64,000 nt of DNA from Parabacteroides sp. Marseille-P3160 (GTDB lineage: Bacteria; Bacteroidota; Bacteroidia; Bacteroidales; Tannerellaceae), in the NCBI RefSeq assembly GCF_900162725.1, contig NZ_LT799418.1, positions 1,267,315 to 1,331,314 of the forward strand. Direction: 5' to 3'. The notes under the pieces are model-generated. The model was not told where the DNA came from. It ran no database searches and saw only the letters and a program-made list of their open reading frames with translations. Each line of letters opens with the position of its first letter. Positions within the stretch are counted from its first letter, which is position 1. The translations under genes and the position numbers were made by a program. Shown here piece by piece: positions 8,229 to 17,185 of this stretch.

Positions 8229-11200
8229 ATGGAAAAAATTAAAACACTTCTTAAAGTAAATGTGGGAATATTATTCCTCTTTTTCTTCTTTTGGGCAAAT
8301 TCCACGGATCTTTGCGCACAAAGGATAAATGGCAGTTATCCTTCTGAAAAGTTAGTAAAACGGATTTCCCGGATAGCCTCCGATTCGAAAAAAACGATTG
8401 CCTTTGATATGAACAGTTTAGAGGGCTATTCAGTCTCCTCCTTTGATTTTAAAAGCAAAGAGGTAGATGAAATACTAAACATTTCATTGAAAGGAACTCC
8501 TTTTTCTTATAAGAAATTAGCAAACGGCTCTTATGTAATTACGGCGAAGGACGTTGCGAAACCTGTAGAATCAAACGAAGGGAAAGGTGCTATATCCGGA
8601 ACTGTTGTTGACGAAGAAGGACAACCTATAGCCGGAGCCTCTGTCGCTATATCGGAAACGACAATCGGTGCGATGACTGATATTGATGGTAAATTTACCT
8701 TATCCCAGGTTCCTAAAGGGTTGGTGAATGTTCAGGTTAGTTTTTTATCTTATGAAACAAGACTATTTAAAAATCTTGAAATTACTCCCAATAAAACAAT
8801 CCGATTGAATGTGGCGCTCAAAGAATCGGGTGGCTTTCAATTGGATGAAGTCGTCGTAACAGCCTTAGGTATCAAAAGAGCGGAAAAATCATTAGGCTAT
8901 GCAACGACGACCCTGAATGGAGAGGATGTGACAAATTCTAAGACAAACAACTGGGCAAATGCATTAAGCGGAAAAGTTGCAGGATTAAATATTACAGGCG
9001 TTGGTTCAGGTGCTATGGGCTCATCACGTATAACACTTAGAGGAGAAAACTCATTAAATATGAATAGTAACCAAGCTCTTATTGTAGTTGACGGGATTCC
9101 TATCAGTTCCAGGATTGTCAGTACGGGATTCAGCTCTCACCTCTCTGCCGATAATCCGGTTGATTATGGTTCGCATGCTTCCGATATAAATCCGGAAGAT
9201 ATTGAAAGCATTAGTGTCCTGAAAGGTCCGGCCGCTACTGCGTTATATGGTAGCAGAGCCGCTGCAGGCGCTTTAATAATAACGACGAAGAAGGGAGATA
9301 AGGCAAAAGGTTTAAATATTACATATAGTTTGGATGCAAGCCTCGATCAGGTAAACCGATGGCCTGATTATCAATTTGAATACGGGGAAGGGCGTACCCA
9401 GGAATACTACTCGTACGGTGACAGTGAGGATGGCCCGAACACAAGTACAAGTGCCGGTGGGGGACGCTCATGGGGACCTAAATATGCCGGACAAATGTAT
9501 TACCAATATGATCCGAACTCTTCGGATGGGATTCCATCCCAGAGAACGCTATGGAAACCCTACAAGAATGCCTATAGCGGCTATTTCAGGTTGGGACGCA
9601 ACATGGGGCATAATATTTCTATCGTAAACGGGAATGATAAAAGCAGTATGCGCGCATCTCTAAACTATTTAAAAAACGATTGGATCATTGAAAATACCGG
9701 CTTTGAAAGATACAATGTCTCTTTGGTCGCTTCCCATAAAATGTCAGACAAATTAACCGTATCTACCAATATAAACTATGTGAACAAGACCAGCGATAAC
9801 TTGCCGACAGCCGGATATAATAATCAGACGCTTATGTATTATCTCATCATAGGGACGACTACGAATGTTAACCCTAAATGGCTTCGGAATTATTGGGAAA
9901 ATGGGCTGGAGAACATTCAGCAGAAGCGCCCGTTTTATCAAGGTCCTGACAATCCGTATCTGGTTATGTATGAAGCATTGAATAAATTGACTAAGAACGG
10001 CGCTTTTGGTAATATCGCCACGAACTATAAATTCAATGAACAGCTTGATCTGACAGTTAAAGGGGCAGTGGATATGTCATACGAAAAACGGTCCCAACAA
10101 CGGCCTTTCAGCATGACTAAATATCCCCGTGGGATGTATCGTACACAAGATGTTTTCTTATTTGAAGGCAATTACGATTTTCTTTTGTCGTATAAAAATG
10201 GAAATGAGAATTGGAATTACGGGGGATCTTTGGGAGGTAACATCATGAAGCAAACCTATGACTTCAATGGTATGTACGCCGACCAATTGAACCAGCCGGG
10301 TATTTATCAAATATCAAATAGTCTTGACCCGGCTGTCGCCGATCCGCAAAGAAGCGAAAAAGCAATAAACAGTTTGTATGGAATGGCGCAAATATCCTAT
10401 AAGAATCAGATATTTGTTGATGTGACGGGCCGGAATGATTGGTCGAGTACACTGCCCAAAAACAACAATTCGTTTTTTTATCCTTCAATAAATACAAGCT
10501 GGATCTTGAGCGATATATTCAAAATGAAAAAGATCGATTATCTTAAGATGAGATTGTCATGGGCGCAAGTTGGAAATGATACGGATCCGTATCAGACAAA
10601 CCAATATTATAATAGCATTTATGGTAATGGATTAACAAATCCGACCGTCTTATTTAATGCTGATCTTAAACCTGAAATAACAACAAGTTATGAGATCGGG
10701 GTTGATGCGCGTTTTCTTAAAAGTCGTGTAATGGTGGATGTCGCTGTTTATAATAATGACAGCAAGAACCAAATTATAGCAACACCTGTCGACCCTACAT
10801 CCGGATATTCCAGTAAGATGATCAACGCCGGATTGATTAATAGCAGAGGTTTGGAAGCAAGCCTAACCTTAAAACCTCTGGTCGGAGTTTTTAAATGGGA
10901 AACTACTTTAACTTGGTCGACAAATCGTAGTTATGTACGAGAGTTGGCTCCGGGCGTAGAGAGCCAGATTATGTTTGCCAATCGGGATGACGTAACCATT
11001 GAGGCGCGAGTCGGCGGCCGGATGGGAGATATTTATGGTAAAGGTTTCGAAAGGTCTCCTGACGGACAAATCGTCTTTTCTTCGGAAGGAATTCCGTCAT
11101 TGTTAGATCCTGTTGCTAAAAAATGGGGTAATGTATTTCCTGATTGGAAAGCAGGTATGGTGAATGCATTTGAATATAAAGGATTTAAGTTCTCTTTCCA

Positions 11201-11672
11201 ATTAGACGGCCAGAAAGGTGGTAAGATTTACTCTTTGACGAATCACAAAAATAATGAATTCGGAAATACCAAAGTAACTCTCCCGGGACGCGAAGAAGGC
11301 ATCGTCGGTGTAGGAGTTGTGAAGTTAGAGGACGGTACCTATGTGCCTAATACAAAGAGAGTCGAGGCCCGTCCTTACTACGAACAATATTATGCAAGAG
11401 CGAATGCTGAAACTAATATTTTCGATGCTTCTTTTTTGAAAATTAGAGAGGTGCGTTTAGAGTATAAACTGCCGAAGGACTTACTCAAAAACTCCGTGAT
11501 CAAAAATGCAACATTTGCAATATACGGAAGAGATTTATACAACTTTACCAACTTCCCGGCCTTTGATCCCGAAGGAGGAAACTTAGACAACGGTACTTTG
11601 GTACAAGGAGTGGAACTGGGACAATATCCCTCCACACGGAATATGGGAATAAATATTACTTGTAATTTCTAA
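8229..11672 (+). CDS. SusC/RagA-type TonB-dependent transporter with STN signalling domain
   Basis: 1147-aa outer-membrane barrel that imports a ligand captured with SusD, powered by TonB. Order: signal peptide (1-31, ending LCAQ); STN domain (about 37-105); carboxypeptidase-like regulatory beta-sandwich (about 122-185, GTVVDEEGQPIAGA); the LDEVVVTALG segment near 204; plug (ALSGKVAGLNITG, then EDIESISVLKGPAATALYGSRAA); barrel ending in NITCNF with terminal Phe. STN receptors signal through FecR, and the cognate FecR lies directly upstream. The ligand is unknown and no glycoside hydrolase or lyase is nearby. Confidence 0.96.
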   Translation: MEKIKTLLKVNVGILFLFFFFWANSTDLCAQRINGSYPSEKLVKRISRIASDSKKTIAFDMNSLEGYSVSSFDFKSKEVDEILNISLKGTPFSYKKLANGSYVITAKDVAKPVESNEGKGAISGTVVDEEGQPIAGASVAISETTIGAMTDIDGKFTLSQVPKGLVNVQVSFLSYETRLFKNLEITPNKTIRLNVALKESGGFQLDEVVVTALGIKRAEKSLGYATTTLNGEDVTNSKTNNWANALSGKVAGLNITGVGSGAMGSSRITLRGENSLNMNSNQALIVVDGIPISSRIVSTGFSSHLSADNPVDYGSHASDINPEDIESISVLKGPAATALYGSRAAAGALIITTKKGDKAKGLNITYSLDASLDQVNRWPDYQFEYGEGRTQEYYSYGDSEDGPNTSTSAGGGRSWGPKYAGQMYYQYDPNSSDGIPSQRTLWKPYKNAYSGYFRLGRNMGHNISIVNGNDKSSMRASLNYLKNDWIIENTGFERYNVSLVASHKMSDKLTVSTNINYVNKTSDNLPTAGYNNQTLMYYLIIGTTTNVNPKWLRNYWENGLENIQQKRPFYQGPDNPYLVMYEALNKLTKNGAFGNIATNYKFNEQLDLTVKGAVDMSYEKRSQQRPFSMTKYPRGMYRTQDVFLFEGNYDFLLSYKNGNENWNYGGSLGGNIMKQTYDFNGMYADQLNQPGIYQISNSLDPAVADPQRSEKAINSLYGMAQISYKNQIFVDVTGRNDWSSTLPKNNNSFFYPSINTSWILSDIFKMKKIDYLKMRLSWAQVGNDTDPYQTNQYYNSIYGNGLTNPTVLFNADLKPEITTSYEIGVDARFLKSRVMVDVAVYNNDSKNQIIATPVDPTSGYSSKMINAGLINSRGLEASLTLKPLVGVFKWETTLTWSTNRSYVRELAPGVESQIMFANRDDVTIEARVGGRMGDIYGKGFERSPDGQIVFSSEGIPSLLDPVAKKWGNVFPDWKAGMVNAFEYKGFKFSFQLDGQKGGKIYSLTNHKNNEFGNTKVTLPGREEGIVGVGVVKLEDGTYVPNTKRVEARPYYEQYYARANAETNIFDASFLKIREVRLEYKLPKDLLKNSVIKNATFAIYGRDLYNFTNFPAFDPEGGNLDNGTLVQGVELGQYPSTRNMGINITCNF

Positions 11673-11716
11673 TAAAAATGAGAATAAGGTTTCATAAAAT
11701 AATAAAAGATCCACAG

Positions 11717-13201
11717 ATGAATACAATGCAACGACTCATAAGAATACGCTTTTCCTTCTATTTCCTCGTCTTGTGCTTGCTTTCCTCTTGTACAAACGAC
11801 TTTGAAGAGATAAACAAAGATCCGATCAGACCCTCTGAAGTTAATCAGGGGAGTCTGTTAGGCCAGGCAGAATACCAGTTGGTAAATTCGACGATTTCAA
11901 CATCGAAGCAGATTACGCATGAATTAATGCAGGTTACGGCGCCTCGCGAAAGTGCGAGCGGAGGTCTTCATCGTTATGAAATTCTTCCTAAGACAGGAGC
12001 CACCATCTGGGACAATGTGTATAACCGCCTGACAGACCTGAATGATATAGAAAATATATCTAAAACATCACAACCGAATTATCAGGCGATTGCCCTCACC
12101 TTGAAAGCCTGGGCATTTTCCATTCTTACGGATGTTTTCGGGCCGGTTCCGTTTTCTGAGGCAGGAAAAGCCCGGGAAGGTATTATTACGCCAAAGTTTG
12201 ATCAACAAAAAGATATTTATATAGAATTGTTAGATCAATTGGAATTAGCCAACTCGTTAGTGGATACTAAAAGTGGGTTGGTATTAGGCGGCGACTTGAT
12301 CTACGGTACCGATGAAGCCGCAATGATCAAATGGCAAAAATTGATGAATTCTTTGCGATTGAGATTATTACTGCGTATTATGCATCGGGACGGAGAACTG
12401 AATGTAAAAAGCCAAATTGAGGCGATACTGGCAGATCCGGTAAAATATCCACTGTTCGAATCCAACTCGGATGAGGCAATATTAAAATATACAGGTGCTT
12501 ATCCCTACTACAATCCTTATTATAATGCACGCACACTTGATTGGAGGCAGGGCGATTATTATACTACTTATTTTATAAACCCGATGATCCAACACAATGA
12601 TCCGCGTTTGAAGGTTTGGGCTACTACGGTGAAAGTAGACGGAAAAGAAGTATATAGTGGCATAGAAAGCGGATACGAATCGGACGTAGTCTATGTTACA
12701 GACAAAAATTCGAGTTATAATGATAATCTGAAAACTACCCCTATATTGGGCATAATCATGACTTATGCTGAATTAGAATTTATCAAAGCCGAATTAGCCT
12801 TAAGAGGGTTTAAAACCGGGTCTGCTCCGAAGGATCATTATGATAAAGGAATCAAGGCTTCGATGACTCAATGGGGGGTAGCGATAGATGATTCGTATCT
12901 GATGCAAGAGGATATCCGTTTTAACGAAGGGGGTAATTTTGAACAGCAGTTCGAACAAATTATCACTCAAAAGTATTATGCTTACTATTTTGTAGACATG
13001 CAGTCGTGGTTTGAAAAAAGAAGGACCGGATATCCTGTATTGCCGCGGGGCAAAGGTATTCCTGTTGAAAACAAATTTCCTTCACGTTTAATGTATCCGA
13101 CTTATTTGCAATCTCTCAACCCTTCCGGTTTGCAGCAGGCGATCGAAAGCTTGGGAGGAGCAGATGTTAGCACGATTAAGTGTTGGTGGGAAAAACAATA
13201 A
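11717..13201 (+). CDS. SusD/RagB-type lipoprotein (SusD-like_2 type)
   Basis: Surface lipoprotein that caps the SusC barrel and binds the ligand. 494 aa from ATG 11717, giving a standard lipoprotein signal (FYFLVLCLLSSC). An in-frame ATG at 11678 is possible but would add 13 polar residues. The mature start NDFEEINKDP and helical repeats such as LTLKAWAFSILTDVFGPVPFSEA are typical of the SusD-like_2 group. The C-terminus has the usual SYLMQEDIRFNE and WFEKRRTGYPVLPRG stretches. It forms an operon with the preceding SusC and the secreted protein 12 bp downstream. Confidence 0.94.
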   Translation: MNTMQRLIRIRFSFYFLVLCLLSSCTNDFEEINKDPIRPSEVNQGSLLGQAEYQLVNSTISTSKQITHELMQVTAPRESASGGLHRYEILPKTGATIWDNVYNRLTDLNDIENISKTSQPNYQAIALTLKAWAFSILTDVFGPVPFSEAGKAREGIITPKFDQQKDIYIELLDQLELANSLVDTKSGLVLGGDLIYGTDEAAMIKWQKLMNSLRLRLLLRIMHRDGELNVKSQIEAILADPVKYPLFESNSDEAILKYTGAYPYYNPYYNARTLDWRQGDYYTTYFINPMIQHNDPRLKVWATTVKVDGKEVYSGIESGYESDVVYVTDKNSSYNDNLKTTPILGIIMTYAELEFIKAELALRGFKTGSAPKDHYDKGIKASMTQWGVAIDDSYLMQEDIRFNEGGNFEQQFEQIITQKYYAYYFVDMQSWFEKRRTGYPVLPRGKGIPVENKFPSRLMYPTYLQSLNPSGLQQAIESLGGADVSTIKCWWEKQ

Positions 13202-13213
13202 AACGGAATAATT

Positions 13214-14002
13214 ATGAATATAAACAGGATTTACAAGGGCATCATCCTTTTGCTATTTGCAACTGCGCAAATCGATGCGCAGTTTAAAAATATGGAGATA
13301 ATACCGGTTGAGAAAGCACAGCAAGGAGTTGCTGTCGATTCCGATCATTTTTATGTTATCAATAACTTTACAATAACAAAACATGCAAAATCTTCGGGGA
13401 AGAAGGTTGCAGACTGGAGCGGTGAACAATTCGGGTTAAAACATCTTAATTCGGGGATTGTTATCGATGGTAAACTTTATTGCGTACATTCAAACTATCC
13501 GGCCTTGCCGATGGTTAGCTCTGTCGAAATTTTTGATCCGGAAACATTGGAACATATAGGGACACATAGTTTCGGCATTGCTTACGGTTCACTTACCTGG
13601 CTCGATTACAAGGATAATTCATGGTGGGCCGTATTTGCCAACTATAATAAAGAAGGATATCCTTTTCCGAATACATGGACGATCTTAGTTCAATTTTCCG
13701 ATAAATGGAAGCAACTTCAATCATGGATATTTCCGACTGATCTAATAGAGAAGTTTGGAAATATGAGTTGCTCGGGAGGATTCTGGGTTAAGGATGATTA
13801 TATGTATATAACAGGACACGATCTCCAAGAATTTTATCAAATCCGGCTTCCTCAAATGGGATCGGTATTAATTTGGGAAAAAACAGTTATGGTACCGATC
13901 ACAGGACAAGGAATTGCGGTAGATAAATCAAGGATACCTTATGTATATTATGGAATTGACAGAAAAAAAGGTCAGGTAATTCGGTTTACAATTGAAGAAT
14001 AG
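13214..14002 (+). CDS. Secreted protein of unknown function, possible beta-propeller
   Basis: 262 aa with a signal peptide (about 1-22, ending IDAQ). I do not recognise a named family. Repeated motifs of the kind QGVAVDSDHFYVINN, SGIVIDGKLYCVHSN, GGFWVKDDYMYITGH and QGIAVDKSRIPYVYY suggest at least four beta-propeller blades. It is rich in Trp and Tyr, as ligand-binding propellers often are. It is the third gene of an STN-regulated SusC/SusD operon and is followed by a clear terminator, so it may act on or bind the imported ligand. No catalytic motif is visible. Confidence 0.75.
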   Translation: MNINRIYKGIILLLFATAQIDAQFKNMEIIPVEKAQQGVAVDSDHFYVINNFTITKHAKSSGKKVADWSGEQFGLKHLNSGIVIDGKLYCVHSNYPALPMVSSVEIFDPETLEHIGTHSFGIAYGSLTWLDYKDNSWWAVFANYNKEGYPFPNTWTILVQFSDKWKQLQSWIFPTDLIEKFGNMSCSGGFWVKDDYMYITGHDLQEFYQIRLPQMGSVLIWEKTVMVPITGQGIAVDKSRIPYVYYGIDRKKGQVIRFTIEE

Positions 14003-14051
14003 CTGAAATATTCGCTTGGGCGGAGCCGTCCTAAAAGTCATCGCTTATCCG

Positions 14052-14085
14052 AGGGTATCCAAAAAGTTTTGGATACTCTTTTTTT
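14052..14085 (+). terminator. Terminator of the first SusC/SusD operon
   Basis: GTATCCAAAA (14055-14064), loop AG, TTTTGGATAC (14067-14076), extended by G and C pairs and followed by a T-rich run. It closes the 7111-14002 transcription unit. Confidence 0.8.
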
Positions 14086-14117
14086 ATTGATATAAATTGG
14101 TTCTATTTAAGTTATAG

Positions 14118-14219
14118 GTCAAAGACATTCATCAGTTGTTTGTTCAGATCGTATTCATTCTGGTGGATATGGGTTATATCGAGCTCTATGTGGATGGGAC
14201 AAAGTTAGAGAGTCTCTAA
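14118..14219 (+). pseudogene. Fossil of an IS1182-type transposase
   Basis: A 33-codon stretch without a start reads DIHQLFVQIVFILVDMGY followed by IELYVDGTKLESL and a stop. The block 'helical LFxQIV..LVxxGYI then (Y)VDGTKxE' is what I recall from the start of the DDE domain of IS1182-like transposases, where DGTK holds the first catalytic Asp. Nothing before or after it remains in frame, so it is a decayed remnant. Evidence of past insertion beside the SusC/D operon. Confidence 0.5.
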
Positions 14220-14521
14220 TTATACCTTCCAGTCAGGTTTGTAAATTTGACATAGTATCTGATTATGCTGGTAAAATGATTCTATTTACAAGTCCTTTTT
14301 TTACAGTAACTGAGCTTGTAAACCAGCTTGTAAACCGCGAATGCAACAATTGAAGTGATTTGTTACAAATCTAAAGCATTAAGATCCTTGGAATTGTTTA
14401 CAACTATGCCCGCAGCAAACTCATGCTATATTTGCATAGCGTGGACTTGCTCTCGTTTCCTTCAGGGTGTTTGATCGCTTTCAATCCTAAAATGAAGGTA
14501 CAATAGAAATCCATACGTTAG
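14220..14521. other. Gene-free stretch
   Basis: AT-rich sequence between the transposase remnant and the end of the efflux operon. The only structure I see is a 12-bp perfect tandem repeat at 14313-14336. No open frame or RNA gene is recognisable, and no terminator for the efflux operon. Confidence 0.5.
14313..14336. repeat. 12-bp tandem direct repeat
   Basis: AGCTTGTAAACC occurs twice in direct succession (14313-14324 and 14325-14336). Meaning unknown; it may be debris of the neighbouring mobile-element remnant. Confidence 0.6.
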
Positions 14522-16120
14522 CTATATTAACTCTTCTCCTTTTTTATACATTCTCAACTGGTGCTTTATAAACCTGCGTATGGTCCGGTAAGGAGGATGT
14601 ATGGCAGATTTAGCATTGATTGAACTTTCTTTTATCATAAACACAAGCAAACAAGCTAAACCCAATATGATTAACCAACCGTATATTTCTTTCATGGAAA
14701 CCATGAAGGATTGCATTTGCACAATCCCGTATAATTCGTTATTTGGCAAAGATGTGGCAACGGTATCCACATTATCCAATTCAGAACTTAATAGCATGCT
14801 ATTCTTTTTTACCAGTATTTTAAAGATACGTGTCAATACAGCCGTTCCTAAAACACCACTAATACCCGCACTGAAAAAGGCCTGAATGGAAAGCGCTTGA
14901 ACGAAATTCTGGAACGGAACGCGGGACAGTACCGTAAGGAAACAAATGCCAATAATGATATAGCCGAAACTCCGCAAAAAGATTGGTAATATCAGAGATG
15001 ATTTACTTTGGTTGTAATCGACCGTAAAATAGAATATCATTAAGGATAGGATGATTGCAGAGAAGCCTATCACCGTCATGTTTTTATAACTCCATTTGCG
15101 AAGTGCAAATGTATTGTATGTAAACAGACATGCGGCAACAATCCCAAATAATACAATCCAATTAAGTGAAATTGTATTCAGTGAATCATAACCAAGTATG
15201 GATTCTGCATAAATGTGTTCCAACAAATGAGAAGGAGCTAACAAGAAATTAATCATAATATATAAGATTAATGTCATATATACTTCCTTGAATGTCCATG
15301 TTTGGTTATCGATATACGGATGACGGATAAAGCCGGCACGCCATATATTGAGGATTAGCATAATAATAGCTGCTACTGTCGCCATTCTTATATATGCGGA
15401 TTGGAACCAATCATAATGGTCTCCATAATTACACACGAAAATGACGCACATAATAGTTGATCCCCAAAGTAAAGCTCCCAGCCAATCGATTCCATAAAGA
15501 GGAATTTTTCTCATAGAACGGTAGTTGCGGAATAATATATGGGTCAACAGTATCACCAACCCAAGCAAAGCGATAACCAGCCAGTGCATATATTCCCATT
15601 TGGCAAGGAAAGACATATATATTGTAACCAATCCCGACAACTGAATACAGCCCTGTACCAACAAATAGATGAAACAAAAGAAAACAGATAAATCGCGTTT
15701 AGGGGTAAGCCATAACTGGATGGTTGAATTGCATTCAAATGTCGCCCACATTCGAAATATACCTGCAATAAAAGATACGGCAACCAGTAGGGGCACACTA
15801 TGTGTATGCATAGATATCAGGTTACTTACAATTAAAACTACACCACATGTAATCAAAGAAGTTCTGGAGCAAAACCTGAACTTCAGCCTGAACATGATCG
15901 TAAAAGTCAGAGCCATGCCGACCATCGAAGCATAACCTGCCATCATGATATCTTCCTGCATCAATGACAGGGACCCTACCATCTCGCTGGCAGCAGCCAG
16001 ATATACTCCACCGGAAGATAGTTGAAAAATGATGACAAATAAGACAATTATCCAGGGCTTCAGTTTTTCCGGCACAAAATCACGGATCGAAGGGATAGAG
16101 AAAGAAGCTGTTCCGTGCAT
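14522..16120 (-). CDS. MFS multidrug efflux transporter, EmrB/DHA2-like
   Basis: 532-aa inner-membrane protein with about 14 predicted membrane helices, the DHA2 topology, used with a membrane-fusion protein and TolC to expel drugs across both membranes by proton antiport. It is the last gene of a three-gene operon and starts 3 bp after the HlyD-type gene. The sequence is diverged: the classic DHA2 motifs are not obvious to me, so the family call rests mainly on topology, length and the tight link to EmrA- and TolC-like genes. Substrate unknown. Confidence 0.85.
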   Translation of the reverse strand: MHGTASFSIPSIRDFVPEKLKPWIIVLFVIIFQLSSGGVYLAAASEMVGSLSLMQEDIMMAGYASMVGMALTFTIMFRLKFRFCSRTSLITCGVVLIVSNLISMHTHSVPLLVAVSFIAGIFRMWATFECNSTIQLWLTPKRDLSVFFCFIYLLVQGCIQLSGLVTIYMSFLAKWEYMHWLVIALLGLVILLTHILFRNYRSMRKIPLYGIDWLGALLWGSTIMCVIFVCNYGDHYDWFQSAYIRMATVAAIIMLILNIWRAGFIRHPYIDNQTWTFKEVYMTLILYIMINFLLAPSHLLEHIYAESILGYDSLNTISLNWIVLFGIVAACLFTYNTFALRKWSYKNMTVIGFSAIILSLMIFYFTVDYNQSKSSLILPIFLRSFGYIIIGICFLTVLSRVPFQNFVQALSIQAFFSAGISGVLGTAVLTRIFKILVKKNSMLLSSELDNVDTVATSLPNNELYGIVQMQSFMVSMKEIYGWLIILGLACLLVFMIKESSINAKSAIHPPYRTIRRFIKHQLRMYKKGEELI

Positions 16121-16123
16121 AAC

Positions 16124-17158
16124 TTAATAATTTACCGTACACTCTACATTCATTCCTGTATGCAAACGTTTCAAGTCTTCACTGTTGTTTTCTTTAGAGA
16201 GCTCAATATGTACAGGAATTCTTTGTTCTATCTTCACAAAATTACCAGCCGAGTTATCTTGCGGAATAAGCGAAAAACTTGATCCTGTTGCTCTGGATAT
16301 GGTTTTTACAGTTCCTTTAAACACAACATTGGAAATAGCATCCGCTTCAATATCAACAGACTGTCCTTCTTTGATATTAACTGCTTGCGTTTCCTTGTAA
16401 TTAGCTATTATCCATTTGTCGTTTTCATCTACAATATCTACGACTGTTTGTCCCGGTTGGATAAGTTGCCCTTCCTGTACATTTTTTCGTCCGGTAGTTC
16501 CATCGCAAGGAGCTACAATGACTGTATAAGACAGATTAAGCCTGGCTAATTCTAAGGCTGCTTCTGCTAATTTTATTCCGGCATCGGTCTGCCCTAATCG
16601 TTGTGTTTGTTCTTGCTTGACAAGTGCTGTAGATTGCTTTTGGTGGAGCAGTAAATCATAACGCGCTTTTGAAGCTTCATAATTGGTTTTAACGCCATCA
16701 TATTGCTGTTTGGTAACAGCGTCCTGATCCAACAAATTCTTGTAACGGTTGTGTTCACGCTCGGCATTGTCCAAGCGAACTTTTGCTTCTCTTATTGCAG
16801 CATCCGAGACTATAATATTATTTTGTGTAGTGGAAACCGTTGTAACCATCGCTCGATTTCCCGATAAAGCATTCTGATAATCGGCTTCTGCCTGTGCCAA
16901 CCGGAATCTGAACTCCGTATCTTCGACTATAACCAGAGTATCCCCTTTTTTTACTTGCTGATATTCGTGAAAATATATATGTGAAATAAATCCTTGTACA
17001 CGGGAATTCGCGGGTACAATCAACTGTTTGACCTGTGCATTATCGGTATATTCCACATTACCTAAATGGACAAACCGCATGCATACCCAAATGATTCCTG
17101 CAGTTATCAATGTTCCTACAACTATGTTATAAATCAGCTTTTTCGTTTGATGTTTCAT
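16124..17158 (-). CDS. HlyD/EmrA-type membrane fusion protein
   Basis: 344-aa periplasmic adaptor. One N-terminal membrane anchor (about 10-30, YNIVVGTLITAGIIWVCM), then a lipoyl/barrel-sandwich half (NSRVQGFISHIYFHEYQQVKKGD). A long coiled-coil hairpin follows (about 80-200, QAEADYQNAL, AREHNRYKNLLDQDAVTKQQ-like). The second lipoyl half comes next (VIVAPCDGTTGRKNVQEGQL), and a beta-barrel domain ends in TGMNVECTVNY. It links the transporter at 14522-16120 to the TolC-like channel encoded 27 bp upstream. Confidence 0.93.
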   Translation of the reverse strand: MKHQTKKLIYNIVVGTLITAGIIWVCMRFVHLGNVEYTDNAQVKQLIVPANSRVQGFISHIYFHEYQQVKKGDTLVIVEDTEFRFRLAQAEADYQNALSGNRAMVTTVSTTQNNIIVSDAAIREAKVRLDNAEREHNRYKNLLDQDAVTKQQYDGVKTNYEASKARYDLLLHQKQSTALVKQEQTQRLGQTDAGIKLAEAALELARLNLSYTVIVAPCDGTTGRKNVQEGQLIQPGQTVVDIVDENDKWIIANYKETQAVNIKEGQSVDIEADAISNVVFKGTVKTISRATGSSFSLIPQDNSAGNFVKIEQRIPVHIELSKENNSEDLKRLHTGMNVECTVNY

Positions 17159-17185
17159 TTCTTTAATGATTAATCGTGTTTTGTT

